DNA from: Archaeoglobaceae archaeon
GTDB lineage: Archaea; Halobacteriota; Archaeoglobi; Archaeoglobales; Archaeoglobaceae
Assembly (NCBI GenBank): GCA_027036775.1
Contig: JALWDS010000004.1
Location: 113,102 to 177,101, forward strand
DNA: 64,000 nucleotides
Reading direction: 5' to 3'
Part shown: positions 25,054 through 33,826 of the stretch, in pieces
How positions within the stretch are numbered: the stretch's first letter is position 1
How the letters are laid out: each line of letters begins with the position of its first letter
Position numbers and translations under genes: made by a program
The notes under the pieces: generated by a model
Database searches by the model: none
What the model saw: only the letters and a program-made list of their open reading frames with translations
What the model was told of the DNA's origin: nothing

Positions 25054-26781
25054 ATGGCGAAGGTTTGGGTAGACCCAATTACGAGAATTGAGGGTCACTT
25101 GGGAGTTACGATGGAAACGAAGGAAGTCGATACGGGAAAAATGAAGATAGACGTTGTTGACAAGGCTTACAGCCACACAAACCTGTTTAGAGGGATAGAG
25201 ATAATTTTGAGAGGTAGGGACCCAAGGGATGCTTTCTTCATAACCCAGAGGATATGCGGTGTCTGTCCTGCACCGCACGGTGAGGCGTCCATTCAGGCCT
25301 TGGATCAGGCCTTCGGCGTAACTCCCACGCCAACCGCCGTTCTGATTAGAAACATACTCCAAGCTGCATACTACATCTACGACCACCTCATACACACATA
25401 CATCCTCGTCGGACCGGAGATAGGGATCGTTTGCAAGTATCCTCCGATGGTTCCCCCAGCTTTGGGTAAGGAGGGTGTTAGGAAGCTCGGTTTAGGTAGG
25501 AGCTACGTCGAATGCATAGACATTCAGAGAAAGGCGAACGAGATAGTCGCCCTTTGGGGAGGTAAGTTCCCCCACCACACGAGCGAATACCCTGGTGGAG
25601 TTACCGTAAAGCCCACGAGGGACAGAATAAACCTGACCCTAACAAAGATAACGGAGATATGGGAGTGGTGTGCGGATGTAGCTCTCAACGACCTCATGGC
25701 CATAAAGGAGAGAAACGAAGTTTTGAGCGAGAGGGTGAGCGAACTTCTCGGAATTGAACACAAAGGATTCGCAACCATAGGTGCGAGCTGGGGTAACTTC
25801 TTGAGCTACGGTCTCTTCCCAGACCCAGAAAACTACGACGATTGGGTTAAAGCTCAGGAGGGAGAGCCAAGCTTTAGGAAATCCGCGGTGATTCACGCTG
25901 GTGCATGGCAGAACGGCGAACTAAAGCCACTCGAAAGAGACAAAATAGTTGAATACGTCAAATACTCAAGATACAAGGACGAGATAAGCGGTAAAAAGCC
26001 ATGGGAGGTAGAGATGACAAACGACGTCGTTTGGAAGGACAAACCAAACGCTTACGCATGGTCTAAGGCTCCGAGATACGAGAACAAGGTTCATGAAGTT
26101 GGACCGTTGGCGAGGATGCTCGTAACCTACGGATCGAAGTGGAAGTTCGAAGTTGAAAATCCGATAAACGGTAGAAGCGTTAAAGTCGAATGGGAGGTGA
26201 TGAATCCTAAGGGTTCCGTTATAGACAGGGTTGCATCGAGGGTGATTCAATCTTTGCTGTTTGCGACCAAGATAATGGAGTGGGCTGTAAAGCTTAAGGA
26301 GTATGCGAACGAGTATCCGATAGTCAATCCGAAGATACCAGACTACAAGTTCGTTCCACAGGAGGGAGAGGGATGGGGACTTTGGGACGCTCCGAGAGGT
26401 GCACTACTGCACTACGTCAGAATAAAGAACAGGGTTATAGCGAACTACGCATGCGTAGTTCCGTCAACGTGGAATTTAGGGCCGAGAGACGACTTCGGAA
26501 ACCCCGGACCAGTTGAAAAGGCCTTGGAGGGTTGTTGGTTACCCAAGAACATGAGCGTTCCGGAGGTCTGCAACGCCATATGGCCCGAAAAGGACGTTTT
26601 GGGAATGAAGTGGGGAGACGCACTTGCAAAGGCCATTTCTCCGTTAGGGCTTGCGGAGGTCAACATGGAACCGTCGGACGGTGCAAAGTTCAACACTTCC
26701 TTGGCTCTGGCAGTCGTTAGGAGCTTCGATCCGTGCATAGCTTGTGGTGTTCACACGATAGAGCTCAAGGTGAGAAGATGA
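25054..26781 (+). CDS. vhtA: [NiFe] hydrogenase large subunit (VhtA-like)
   Basis: About 575 residues from ATG 25054, which has aggagg at the correct distance; the GTG at 25045 sits on that site. Nickel ligands are both present: RICGVCPAPH near the N-terminus and DPCIACGVH near the C-terminus. The short tail TIELKVRR after that last His would be cut off by a maturation protease, encoded at 27453. Uptake (H2-oxidising) hydrogenase, working outside the membrane with the Tat-exported small subunit. Its stop overlaps the start of the cytochrome b gene (ATGA). Confidence 0.95.
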   Translation: MAKVWVDPITRIEGHLGVTMETKEVDTGKMKIDVVDKAYSHTNLFRGIEIILRGRDPRDAFFITQRICGVCPAPHGEASIQALDQAFGVTPTPTAVLIRNILQAAYYIYDHLIHTYILVGPEIGIVCKYPPMVPPALGKEGVRKLGLGRSYVECIDIQRKANEIVALWGGKFPHHTSEYPGGVTVKPTRDRINLTLTKITEIWEWCADVALNDLMAIKERNEVLSERVSELLGIEHKGFATIGASWGNFLSYGLFPDPENYDDWVKAQEGEPSFRKSAVIHAGAWQNGELKPLERDKIVEYVKYSRYKDEISGKKPWEVEMTNDVVWKDKPNAYAWSKAPRYENKVHEVGPLARMLVTYGSKWKFEVENPINGRSVKVEWEVMNPKGSVIDRVASRVIQSLLFATKIMEWAVKLKEYANEYPIVNPKIPDYKFVPQEGEGWGLWDAPRGALLHYVRIKNRVIANYACVVPSTWNLGPRDDFGNPGPVEKALEGCWLPKNMSVPEVCNAIWPEKDVLGMKWGDALAKAISPLGLAEVNMEPSDGAKFNTSLALAVVRSFDPCIACGVHTIELKVRR

Positions 26782-27440
26782 GATACGTTGAGGTTAAACG
26801 TCACTCCCTTTTTATTAGAGTCGTTCACTGGAGCATAGTGATAACGGGAATTCTACTCGCCCTAAGCGGAATGGAACTTGGAGGGCTTTACGGAGTGAAG
26901 ATATTCGGCGAAAACGTCTTCATGATACACGTGAGCGTGGCTTTCGTCTTCGGATGCCTCTGGGGTCTCTTCGGCTATTACATGATAGCAAAGGAGTGGA
27001 AGTGGATATCCTTGGGAAGGATACCATACAGCATAAAGTTCCTCTGGAGAGAAGCTCTGGCTTGGTGCTTCTTGGGTCCGCACGTGAAGGATCCAAGGGG
27101 ATACAGCTTGAAGAAGGGAGACTACGTAGAGAAGATAATACCAACTCAGGTGATGGTCTGGTGGATCTACGTCCTTCTGGCCCTTCTGATGGGAATAACG
27201 GGATTTGCAATGCTCTATCCAGAGCAGTTGAAACCGATAGTGGACATAGCTCAGGCGATAGGTAACTGGTTCAACCCAGCCGGACAGATGACTGGTTATG
27301 CTTTCCTGAGAGCTCTGCACAGACTCGGCATGTATCTCTTCGGCTTGGTAATGTTCATGCACATGTATGCTGTGGTGATATTCGGAGTTCTACCTTCGAT
27401 GTTCACAGGTAAGAGGAAGGAGAGGGTCGTCGAAGAATAA
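26778..27440 (+). CDS. vhtC: hydrogenase cytochrome b subunit (VhtC-like)
   Basis: About 220 residues from ATG 26778, which overlaps the large-subunit stop. Four transmembrane helices are visible, with His residues positioned for heme binding: RHSLFIRVVHWSIV in helix 1, MIHVSVAF in helix 2, and RALHRLGMYLFGLVMFMHMYAVVIF in helix 4. It takes electrons from the small subunit and reduces a membrane quinone/methanophenazine-like carrier. Third gene of the hydrogenase operon. Confidence 0.92.
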   Translation: MRYVEVKRHSLFIRVVHWSIVITGILLALSGMELGGLYGVKIFGENVFMIHVSVAFVFGCLWGLFGYYMIAKEWKWISLGRIPYSIKFLWREALAWCFLGPHVKDPRGYSLKKGDYVEKIIPTQVMVWWIYVLLALLMGITGFAMLYPEQLKPIVDIAQAIGNWFNPAGQMTGYAFLRALHRLGMYLFGLVMFMHMYAVVIFGVLPSMFTGKRKERVVEE

Positions 27441-27452
27441 TTTTCATTTTTT

Positions 27453-27923
27453 ATGAAAGTTGCCGTAGTCTGCATAGGTAACGTTTTGATGAGAGACGAC
27501 GGTCTTGGCGTTAGGGTTGCGGAGCTTTTGAGGGACAGGAATTTACCCGCGGATATCTACGAGTTGGGAACTCTTGGTATTCAAATTCTGAACTACATAG
27601 AGGGTTACGATCTCGCGATAGTTGTTGACGTCGCAAGGGGAGGAGGAAAACCCGGTGAAGTTTACGTTTTCGACTTTGAGGAGGTCGAGTTTAAGGATAA
27701 AAACTTGGTAAGCCTGCACGACGTGGGTTTGGTAGAGGCCTTAAGGTTTCTGGGGTTTAAATACAGGCTTCCGAAGATAAAGTTCGTCTGCGTTGAACCT
27801 GAAACTGTCGATTTTGGAATTGGGCTTTCCAAGGCAGTTGAAGATGCGATACCGAAAGTTATAAGGATTGTTGAGGATACCGTAAAGAAGGCGATGATGA
27901 ATACTCCCGCCTCTGAAGGATGA
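27453..27923 (+). CDS. vhtD: hydrogenase maturation protease (HyaD/HycI family)
   Basis: 156 residues. The start, VVCIGNVLMRDDGLGVRVAELL, has the family's conserved Asp that binds nickel; a second conserved Asp lies in VVDVARGG and a His in LVSLHDVGL. It cleaves the C-terminal tail of the large subunit after nickel insertion. Last gene of the operon, 12 bases after the cytochrome b gene. Confidence 0.93.
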   Translation: MKVAVVCIGNVLMRDDGLGVRVAELLRDRNLPADIYELGTLGIQILNYIEGYDLAIVVDVARGGGKPGEVYVFDFEEVEFKDKNLVSLHDVGLVEALRFLGFKYRLPKIKFVCVEPETVDFGIGLSKAVEDAIPKVIRIVEDTVKKAMMNTPASEG

Positions 27924-27943
27924 TGACCGTTACGCTAACTGAG

Positions 27944-28540
27944 CTATTGAGCTGGATGCAATATCGTAACCGCTATTAAGGTTAACAATCCTGCCAAAAC
28001 GAACTTGATTCCTGAGCTTATCAGGTTCAATCTTGCCATCCTTCCGAAGGCTAACCCGACCACGAACAGGGAGGCAAAACCTATCGCAATCGAGCAAACG
28101 TAGGCCAGACGGGAGGGGAGAAGGAGGTATGGAACGATCGGAACCAAACCACCTATAAGAGGAGCTACGGCGTGAACCAAGGCTGAAACGTATATGGCAA
28201 ATCTGTGAGCGGACTCTATGACACCCCCAACCTCTTTGAGCATTGCTCTATCTATCTCCCTCTTCCTTATACTCTGCTCAACTATCTCCGCCTCGTAAGC
28301 ACCGAAACCGCTCGAAATCGACAAAGCCAGAGAAGTGGAAAATCCCGCACCGACTATCAGGGCGTTGGTAACGTCTCCGCTCAGGTGAGCACCCAGAACG
28401 AAACCCATGATCGTTAAGACGCCGTCGAAGTAGCCTATCACGAAATACCTTCTCGATACGGATGAGAGATCTGTGATCTGAGAATAAAGCTCAAATTTTG
28501 ATAAAAATGATTTAAATCTTTTTAAAAATCCAATTCCCAT
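27944..28540 (-). CDS. VIT1/CCC1-family metal (Fe/Mn) transporter-like protein
   Basis: 198 residues with about five membrane helices. The family mark FDGVLTIMGFVLGA is in helix 1, a metal-binding-type charged helix (AYEAEIVEQSIRKREIDRAMLKEV) follows, and later helices are Gly/Ala-rich. Members move Fe2+ or Mn2+ across membranes. Its start follows the SpoVG homologue stop by one base, so the two genes are probably in one transcript. Confidence 0.8.
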   Translation of the reverse strand: MGIGFLKRFKSFLSKFELYSQITDLSSVSRRYFVIGYFDGVLTIMGFVLGAHLSGDVTNALIVGAGFSTSLALSISSGFGAYEAEIVEQSIRKREIDRAMLKEVGGVIESAHRFAIYVSALVHAVAPLIGGLVPIVPYLLLPSRLAYVCSIAIGFASLFVVGLAFGRMARLNLISSGIKFVLAGLLTLIAVTILHPAQ

Positions 28541-28541
28541 T

Positions 28542-28799
28542 TCAAATTTGTTCCCTGTAGGCTTTCAACACCGCATCTACTATCTTCTCTCTCGCCTCCC
28601 TACTCATCGGATGGAAAACGTCCTGATAGCTACCATCCTTTGCCTTTCTACTCGGCATCAAAACTCTAACTCCCTTCTCGTTCTCCACAACCTTCAATCC
28701 CTTAACCACAAACTCGTTGTCCAAACTCACGGAGGCGTATGCCTTCACGACACCGTTTCCCTTCGCCTTATATATTCTAACTTCCGTTATCTCCGCCAA
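28542..28799 (-). CDS. spoVG: SpoVG-family protein
   Basis: 85 residues starting with TTG 28799, preceded by gggggatc. The sequence matches the SpoVG layout: ITEVRIYKA at the start, KAYASVSLDNEFVVKGLKVVE in the middle, and VLMPSRKAKDGSYQDVFHPMSREAREKIVDAVL at the end (PSRK...DVFHP is the most characteristic part). In bacteria SpoVG binds nucleic acid and controls septation and gene expression; I do not know of a studied archaeal role. It precedes the metal-transporter gene in the same operon. A TATA-like ggtttaaataa lies at about 28838-28849 on the minus strand. Confidence 0.85.
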   Translation of the reverse strand: MAEITEVRIYKAKGNGVVKAYASVSLDNEFVVKGLKVVENEKGVRVLMPSRKAKDGSYQDVFHPMSREAREKIVDAVLKAYREQI

Positions 28800-28843
28800 T
28801 CTCGATCCCCCAATTCGTTTCTTTCAAATTCGTTTCGGGTTAT

Positions 28844-29719
28844 TTAAACCTTTTCCTCCCTCACACCTTCGGCGTTCAGAGAAACCCTAAAACACTTGTA
28901 TTTATTCAAATCGACATCTCCGATTGTTATAACGCTTCCCCCACCTCCTGCGCCAGTCAACTTTCCAAATTTTCCTCTCCTTTCGAGCTCCTCCACTACC
29001 TCGTCTATCTCCCTACAGCTAACTCCCAAAGCCTTAAGGAGGAGGTGGTTCGTTCTGAACAGAAAGGACAGGCCACCTTCATCACCCCTTTCGAGGTGTT
29101 TAATACCGGAGAGGGTTATCGAATCTATCGTGTCGAATATCTTCTCCACAACGTCTCCGTATTTCTCCCTCAAATCCGCAACCCTTTTGACCATCTCGGA
29201 AGTTATGGAAGGCCTTCCAGTATCTACAACTGTCAAATCCAAATCCTTAACGTTAATCCTCCTTCTCTCAGGTATCAGCCAAGTTCCCCCGAACGTCGAT
29301 ACGAAGGGATCCGTTCCACTTCCCAAGCCTTGAACGTCCAATTCAACCCTCCTCGCAATCTCGAATACATCTTCCCTATCCAAATCAACGTCGTAAAATA
29401 GGCTCAGAGCCTTTAAGACCGCAACCGTTACCGCCGAAGAGCTACCCAATCCGGAGGCAATAGGAATTTCACTCCAAATCTTGATGTAAACGTCTTTAAC
29501 CTCCTTTATCTCCGAAAACCTCTTTACCGCCCAGCTGACGTAGGGATGGACTTTGAAATCCAACCCCGTTTTACCCATTGGAGACTCTATGATCAAACCT
29601 CTATGCCTTTCGACCTTTGCGTAACATCTTAGGTTTATTGCGGAAACCAAAGCGTGCCTACCGTAAACTACCGCGTGTTCTCCGAAGAGTATGACCTTAC
29701 CCGGTGCGGATGCGATCAT
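28844..29719 (-). CDS. mvk: mevalonate kinase
   Basis: 291 residues of the GHMP kinase family: start SAPGKVILFGEHAVVYGRHAL, ATP-binding IPIASGLGSSSAVTVAVLKAL near residue 90, and GKLTGAGGGGSVI near residue 255. It phosphorylates mevalonate for archaeal isoprenoid lipids, whose later enzyme GGGPS is also in the window at 37448. A TATA-like tattaaaat at about 29741-29749 lies 25 nt upstream, so the message may be leaderless. Confidence 0.96.
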   Translation of the reverse strand: MIASAPGKVILFGEHAVVYGRHALVSAINLRCYAKVERHRGLIIESPMGKTGLDFKVHPYVSWAVKRFSEIKEVKDVYIKIWSEIPIASGLGSSSAVTVAVLKALSLFYDVDLDREDVFEIARRVELDVQGLGSGTDPFVSTFGGTWLIPERRRINVKDLDLTVVDTGRPSITSEMVKRVADLREKYGDVVEKIFDTIDSITLSGIKHLERGDEGGLSFLFRTNHLLLKALGVSCREIDEVVEELERRGKFGKLTGAGGGGSVITIGDVDLNKYKCFRVSLNAEGVREEKV

Positions 29720-29753
29720 AACGTATTTTAAACATGCAACATTTTAATACATA

Positions 29754-29806
29754 CGATGATGAAACCCCGATGGTCTGAGAGGTGATGAATTCACGACGGT
29801 CTGATC
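29754..29806 (+). ncRNA. C/D box guide sRNA
   Basis: All four boxes occur in order: C box ATGATGA (29756-29762), guide 1 of 12 nt, D' box CTGA (29775-29778), a 3-nt spacer, C' box GTGATGA (29782-29788), guide 2 of 12 nt, D box CTGA (29801-29804). Guide 1 is AACCCCGATGGT and guide 2 is ATTCACGACGGT, both of the length usual in archaea. By the D+5 rule the targets would be a U in ACCAUCGGGGUU and a U in ACCGUCGUGAAU. From memory the second resembles a conserved stretch of 23S rRNA (...CGUCGUGAGA...), but I could not check it. A TATA-like tattttaaac lies about 25 nt upstream. The gene fills the gap between mvk and the 3' end of aspS exactly. Confidence 0.75.
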
Positions 29807-31100
29807 AGGGTAACAACCTATGTCTATCCCTTGGAAACAGCACCGCCTCCCTTATGTTCTTCAAGTTCAACATCGACATCAGAAACCTTTCAGCTCCCAA
29901 ACCCCAGCCAGCGTGGGGTGGCATACCGTATCTAAACGCTTCAAGATAAAACTCGAAGCTCTCAGGATTCAATCCCTTTGATCTTATACTCTCCACGAGC
30001 ATATTGTATTTGTGAATTCTCTGAGTTCCGCTCGCCAACTCCAATGCACCCTTCATGAGATCGAAGCTCTTACAAACCTCCGGTTTATCTTCGTAGGGCA
30101 TAGCGTAGAAGGGTTTGCATTCCGTAGGCCAGTCAACTATGAAGTAGTGAACGTCTCCGATTTCCTCAGCCAAAATTCTCAGAGCGGGAGTTGGTATGTC
30201 TTCTCCCCAAGGTATCTCCTCCCCCCTCCTCTTCGCGATCTCCAAAACCTCGTCGTAGGTTATCCTCTCGAACGGCAAGCTTGGAACCTCAAGCTTCAGG
30301 TTCAACCATTCGAGATACCTCTCGCAGTTTTCCAGAACGTCCTCGTAAACCCTAACGATCAAGTTCTCCAAAACCTTCATAACTCCGTTGTGGTCGGTGA
30401 AGCTCATCTCTATGTCTATTGAGATAGCTTCGTTTAGATGCCTCGTCGTATTATGTTCTTCAGCCCTGAATATCGGCCCTATTTCGAAAACCCTCTCGAA
30501 TCCGGCTGACATCAGAATCTGCTTGTAAAGCTGGGGGCTTTGATTCAGAAAAGCCTCCTTCTCGAAGTAGCTGATCGGAAAGAGTTCCGTCCCTCCTTCA
30601 GTGGCCGTCGAAACTATCTTAGGCGTGTGAACCTCTATAAAACCTCTTTCGCAGAGAAAAGCTCTAACGCTTTGAAGCATCTGATGCCTAATTCTAAATA
30701 TCGCCTGAATTCTCGGTTTTCTCAAATCCAAAAACCTGTGATCCAGTCTTGTATCCAACTCAGCCGGAACCTTTTCGGTAACCTCTAAGGGTAGAGGAAC
30801 CTCAGCCTCGTTCAAAACCTCTATGCTTACGGGTATAACCTCGTATCCTTGTGGTGCTTTAGGTTCCCTCTTCACAACGCCAACGACCTTAATTACGCTC
30901 TCCCTCTTTAACCTCTTTGCGATTTGGAAAACCTCTTGAGACACCTTCTTTTTGGGCAGTGTGACCTGAATGAATCCTTCCCTATCCCTCAGAACTATGA
31001 AAACCAAACCCCCCAAGTCTCTGACTTCGTGAACCCATCCGTAGAGAGTAACCTCCCTTCCCACGTCTTCCTCTCCTATCTCACTCGTCCACTTCCGCAT
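29805..31100 (-). CDS. aspS: aspartyl-tRNA synthetase (archaeal type)
   Basis: 431 residues, the short archaeal/eukaryal form without the bacterial insertion domain. An OB-fold anticodon domain ([22 protein letters not shown]) is followed by a class II core with motif 2 [20 protein letters not shown] and motif 3 [11 protein letters not shown]. The anticodon-domain His (GWVHEV) and the Pro in KAPQGYE recall residues that literature links to non-discriminating enzymes, which also charge tRNA-Asn; this is inference. Its stop touches the D box of the sRNA on the other strand. Confidence 0.96.
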   Translation of the reverse strand: MRKWTSEIGEEDVGREVTLYGWVHEVRDLGGLVFIVLRDREGFIQVTLPKKKVSQEVFQIAKRLKRESVIKVVGVVKREPKAPQGYEVIPVSIEVLNEAEVPLPLEVTEKVPAELDTRLDHRFLDLRKPRIQAIFRIRHQMLQSVRAFLCERGFIEVHTPKIVSTATEGGTELFPISYFEKEAFLNQSPQLYKQILMSAGFERVFEIGPIFRAEEHNTTRHLNEAISIDIEMSFTDHNGVMKVLENLIVRVYEDVLENCERYLEWLNLKLEVPSLPFERITYDEVLEIAKRRGEEIPWGEDIPTPALRILAEEIGDVHYFIVDWPTECKPFYAMPYEDKPEVCKSFDLMKGALELASGTQRIHKYNMLVESIRSKGLNPESFEFYLEAFRYGMPPHAGWGLGAERFLMSMLNLKNIREAVLFPRDRHRLLP

Positions 31101-31127
31101 GGAAAATGAACGGTTTGCGTCGATATA

Positions 31128-32339
31128 TTACTCTTCCCTAAGCCTAACCTCAACAGATTTGGCATGCATTTCGAAGCCCTCCGCCTTAGCCAGCTTGATC
31201 ACCGCATCTCCAATTCTTTTGAGGGCGGATTTCGTAAGTTTTTGATACGTTACGTGCTTCATAAAGGTTTCGACGCTCAAGCCCGAGTATATCCTCGCGT
31301 ATCCTGAAGTCGGAAGGACGTGGTTGGTTCCACTCGCGTAGTCACCGCAGGCAACGGGGCTGTATTCGCCTATGAAAACGCTCCCGGCATGTCTAACCTT
31401 ATCCAAGTATCTCTCCGCGTCTCTGCACACTATACTCAAATGCTCTGGAGCTATCCTGTTTGATATGTCTATGGCCTCGTCTATCGAGTCGACGATGGCA
31501 ATCTTAACATTCTCTCCAGCCATTCTATCTACACTCTCCGCTAAATCCTTCGATGTAGTTAGAACTATTGCCAAAGCCAAGGGATCGTGCTCGAGCTGTG
31601 CCAGACAATCCAGAGCAACAAATTCAGCTTTCGCACTTTCATCCGCAATTACAACTATTTCAGACGGTCCAGCGGGCATGTCTATTGCAACGTCCTTCTG
31701 AACGAGAAGCTTCGCAGCTGTAACGTAAACGTTTCCCGGGCCGACAATTTTTTCCACGGGTTTTATGGTTTCGGTTCCGTAGGCCATTGCGGATATGGCC
31801 TGAGCACCACCCACAGCGTAGATTTCATCAAAGCCCGCAATGTCGCAAGCGACCAAGGTTAAAGGATTTACTACACCATCTCTGTTGGGTGGCGTGCAGG
31901 CTATCAACCTGTCCACGCCCGCAATCTTTGCCGGAACTCCAGCCATTAAAGCAGTCGATGGATAGCTCTTGTTTCCCCCGGGAATGTAAACACCGACGTT
32001 CTCTATTGGAGTGTATCTCTTACCAAGAACGCAATCCCCGAAATCGATCTTGATGTCTCTATCCACAGCTGTGATTGAATGAAATCTCTCCACGTTTTTT
32101 TTGGCGATTTCTAACGCGTCTATCAAATCGTCATCGACTTTATCGTAAGCGGAATCGATCTCCTCCTTGGGAACCCTTATGTATCTCTGCCTAACGCCGT
32201 CGAACTTCTCGGTGTATTCTATTAAGGCGGAGTCTCCCCTCTTCCTAACGTCTTCGACAATGGGCCTGACCTTTTCGATGAACTCGTCCCAATTTATCTT
32301 TTTCCTGACCCCAAGTATCTCCGATTTATGAACTATCAT
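31128..32339 (-). CDS. hisD: histidinol dehydrogenase
   Basis: About 403 residues from ATG 32339; eight more in-frame codons upstream are less likely. Family marks: VYIPGGNKSYPSTALMAGVPAKIAGV, the AVGGAQAISAMAYGT segment, DMPAGPSEIVVIAD, the zinc/catalytic EHDPLA and IAPEHLSI, and the C-terminal SGTNHVLPTSGYARIYSGLS. It does the last two oxidations of histidine synthesis. No other his gene is in the window, so the pathway is scattered. It is divergent from a tRNA-Thr whose duplicated promoter starts about 35 bp upstream. Confidence 0.96.
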   Translation of the reverse strand: MIVHKSEILGVRKKINWDEFIEKVRPIVEDVRKRGDSALIEYTEKFDGVRQRYIRVPKEEIDSAYDKVDDDLIDALEIAKKNVERFHSITAVDRDIKIDFGDCVLGKRYTPIENVGVYIPGGNKSYPSTALMAGVPAKIAGVDRLIACTPPNRDGVVNPLTLVACDIAGFDEIYAVGGAQAISAMAYGTETIKPVEKIVGPGNVYVTAAKLLVQKDVAIDMPAGPSEIVVIADESAKAEFVALDCLAQLEHDPLALAIVLTTSKDLAESVDRMAGENVKIAIVDSIDEAIDISNRIAPEHLSIVCRDAERYLDKVRHAGSVFIGEYSPVACGDYASGTNHVLPTSGYARIYSGLSVETFMKHVTYQKLTKSALKRIGDAVIKLAKAEGFEMHAKSVEVRLREE

Positions 32340-32372
32340 GACGACGCAAACACTCTTCAGCATATTTAACTT

Positions 32373-32487
32373 TGCAAAAACCTTATTAAACGTGTTGAGT
32401 TAAGGGCTTTGGGCCGCCGTGGCTTAGCCTGGTAGAGCGGGTGATTCGTAATCACCAGGTCCCGGGTTCAAATCCCGGCGGCGGCTT
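32373..32487 (+). repeat. 115-bp inverted duplication, copy 2 (tRNA-Thr plus promoter)
   Basis: Counterpart of 17294-17408. Includes the TATA-like cttattaa and the following cgtgttgagttaagggcttt, which are the same in both copies. Confidence 0.95.
32414..32487 (+). tRNA. tRNA-Thr (anticodon CGT)
   Basis: 74 nt. Same body as the TGT isoacceptor at 17294-17367, with anticodon loop TTCGTAA in the GGTGA/TCACC stem. Discriminator T; CCA not encoded. It differs from its twin only at positions 32 and 34. Confidence 0.97.
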
Positions 32488-32509
32488 TCAAAACTGATAA
32501 GGGAAAAAG

Positions 32510-33379
32510 ATGTATAGAGTTCTCGTATCTACCGTTGCGTTCTTCTTTAAAACCGCACCCCTCGTAGTGCTCACGTATTCGATCGTGTGGTATTTACATA
32601 AAAGGGGATACCTTTTGAAATTTTTGAGGCACCTGGAATCGCTTGCAAAGTTGATGAGGTTGAACTCTGTAGCCTTCACATCCTTCACTTTAAGCTTCTT
32701 CAGCATAGTAGCCTCATACACATTCCTCTCTCAAGCTTGGAAGGACGGAAAGTTGAGAGATAGAGACGTGATAGGTATATCGCTTTTGAACTCTTTTCCA
32801 AGTGCGTTCAACCACCTCTACACGTTCTACATACCCTTCGTTATCCCCCTCCTCGGATACGTCGGAGTGATCTACACGCTCATAAGGATTGGGGTTGCCT
32901 TCGTAAAAACGGTTGTGGGCTACTTCCTGGTGAGTAGAGATGGATCGGACTACGGAGGTGTAGAGAAGAAGTTGAATCTAAACGTATTCGAAAACTTGGG
33001 TAAGATTTTGATAACGCTCTTCGTAACCTACTTTGCCGTAGAGCTTCTCTATTACTTGGGATTATTTGATGAAATCGTTGGGAAGGTTGGATTTCTACCT
33101 TTAAATCCTTCCGCACTTACGATAGCCCTCGTGGCAATTTTCAACACCAGATCTGCAATAGTAGTCACCGCAGATTTGATTGAGAAGGGGTTGAGCTTCA
33201 GATGGGCCTTGGCAGGTTTGATACTCGGTAACGTCGTAAGTTTCTCGGTCAGATCCGCAAGGCACTCCTTACCGCTTCACATCTCCCTCTTCGGTAGGCT
33301 TGGATTTAAGGTGGTCTTTGTAAATTCACTGCTAACGCTCGCAATCGATTCTATCGTGTTGGCGGTGCTACTCATCTAA
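32510..33379 (+). CDS. membrane protein with nucleoside-recognition (Gate)-like domains
   Basis: 289 residues, hydrophobic, with about eight membrane helices arranged as two halves. Each half contains a Gate-type pattern: NSFPSAFNHLYTFYIPFVIPLLG in the first, and FNTRSAIVVTADLIEKGLSFRWALAGLILGNVVSFSVRS in the second. Proteins of this kind are annotated as nucleoside-recognition or spore-maturation-like membrane proteins. The substrate is not known. It begins 22 bases after tRNA-Thr(CGT). Confidence 0.65.
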   Translation: MYRVLVSTVAFFFKTAPLVVLTYSIVWYLHKRGYLLKFLRHLESLAKLMRLNSVAFTSFTLSFFSIVASYTFLSQAWKDGKLRDRDVIGISLLNSFPSAFNHLYTFYIPFVIPLLGYVGVIYTLIRIGVAFVKTVVGYFLVSRDGSDYGGVEKKLNLNVFENLGKILITLFVTYFAVELLYYLGLFDEIVGKVGFLPLNPSALTIALVAIFNTRSAIVVTADLIEKGLSFRWALAGLILGNVVSFSVRSARHSLPLHISLFGRLGFKVVFVNSLLTLAIDSIVLAVLLI

Positions 33380-33415
33380 CGATATTTTTAAATATAGTCA
33401 CTCGAACGTTGAACA

Positions 33416-33640
33416 ATGGCAAAAAGACCTCTCGATGTATTGAACAAAGCTTTGCAGACACCGGTGCTCGTCAGACTTAAGGGTGGGAGGGAGTTCAGAG
33501 GGATTCTGAACGGATACGACATCCACATGAACATAGTGTTGGAAAATGCGGAGGAGATTCAGAACGGTGAAGTGATCAGAAAGTTGGGAAGTGTGGTTAT
33601 AAGGGGAGACACGGTTGTTTTCGTATCTCCGTCGGAGTGA
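33416..33640 (+). CDS. Sm-like archaeal protein (LSm)
   Basis: 74 residues, a standard SmAP. Sm1 motif ([45 protein letters not shown]) and Sm2 motif ([16 protein letters not shown]) are both complete. It forms a heptameric ring that binds U-rich RNA. It is directly followed by the L37e gene, as in many archaea. A TATA-like gatatttttaaatat lies at about 33381-33395. Confidence 0.97.
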   Translation: MAKRPLDVLNKALQTPVLVRLKGGREFRGILNGYDIHMNIVLENAEEIQNGEVIRKLGSVVIRGDTVVFVSPSE

Positions 33641-33646
33641 TGTGCC

Positions 33647-33826
33647 ATGTCGGACGGAACGGCTGCGATGGGTAAAAGAGGTAGGAAGATAGTCCACGTC
33701 AAGTGTAGAAGGTGCGGAAAAGTTTCCTTCCACAAGAGAAAGGGATACTGTGCTCATTGCGGTTTCGGGAGGAGCAAAAAGATCAGAAAGTTCAATTGGT
33801 TGAAAAAGAAGAAAGATAGGACTTGA
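33647..33826 (+). CDS. rpl37e: 50S ribosomal protein L37e (eL37)
   Basis: 59 residues, short enough to be missed by length filters. ATG 33647 to TGA 33824-33826. The four zinc Cys are C20, C23, C35 and C38 (CRRC ... CAHC), followed by the canonical CGFGRSKKIRKFNW. It lies six bases after the LSm stop, and its own stop is followed at once by the purF ATG. Confidence 0.95.
   Translation: MSDGTAAMGKRGRKIVHVKCRRCGKVSFHKRKGYCAHCGFGRSKKIRKFNWLKKKKDRT

Noticed and set aside
26862..27362. 166-residue minus-strand ORF in the cytochrome b gene
   Set aside because: His/Ser-rich antisense shadow of the transmembrane gene.
33381..33395. gatatttttaaatat as an operator palindrome before the LSm gene
   Set aside because: The symmetry is a by-product of its TATA-box content; position fits a normal promoter.
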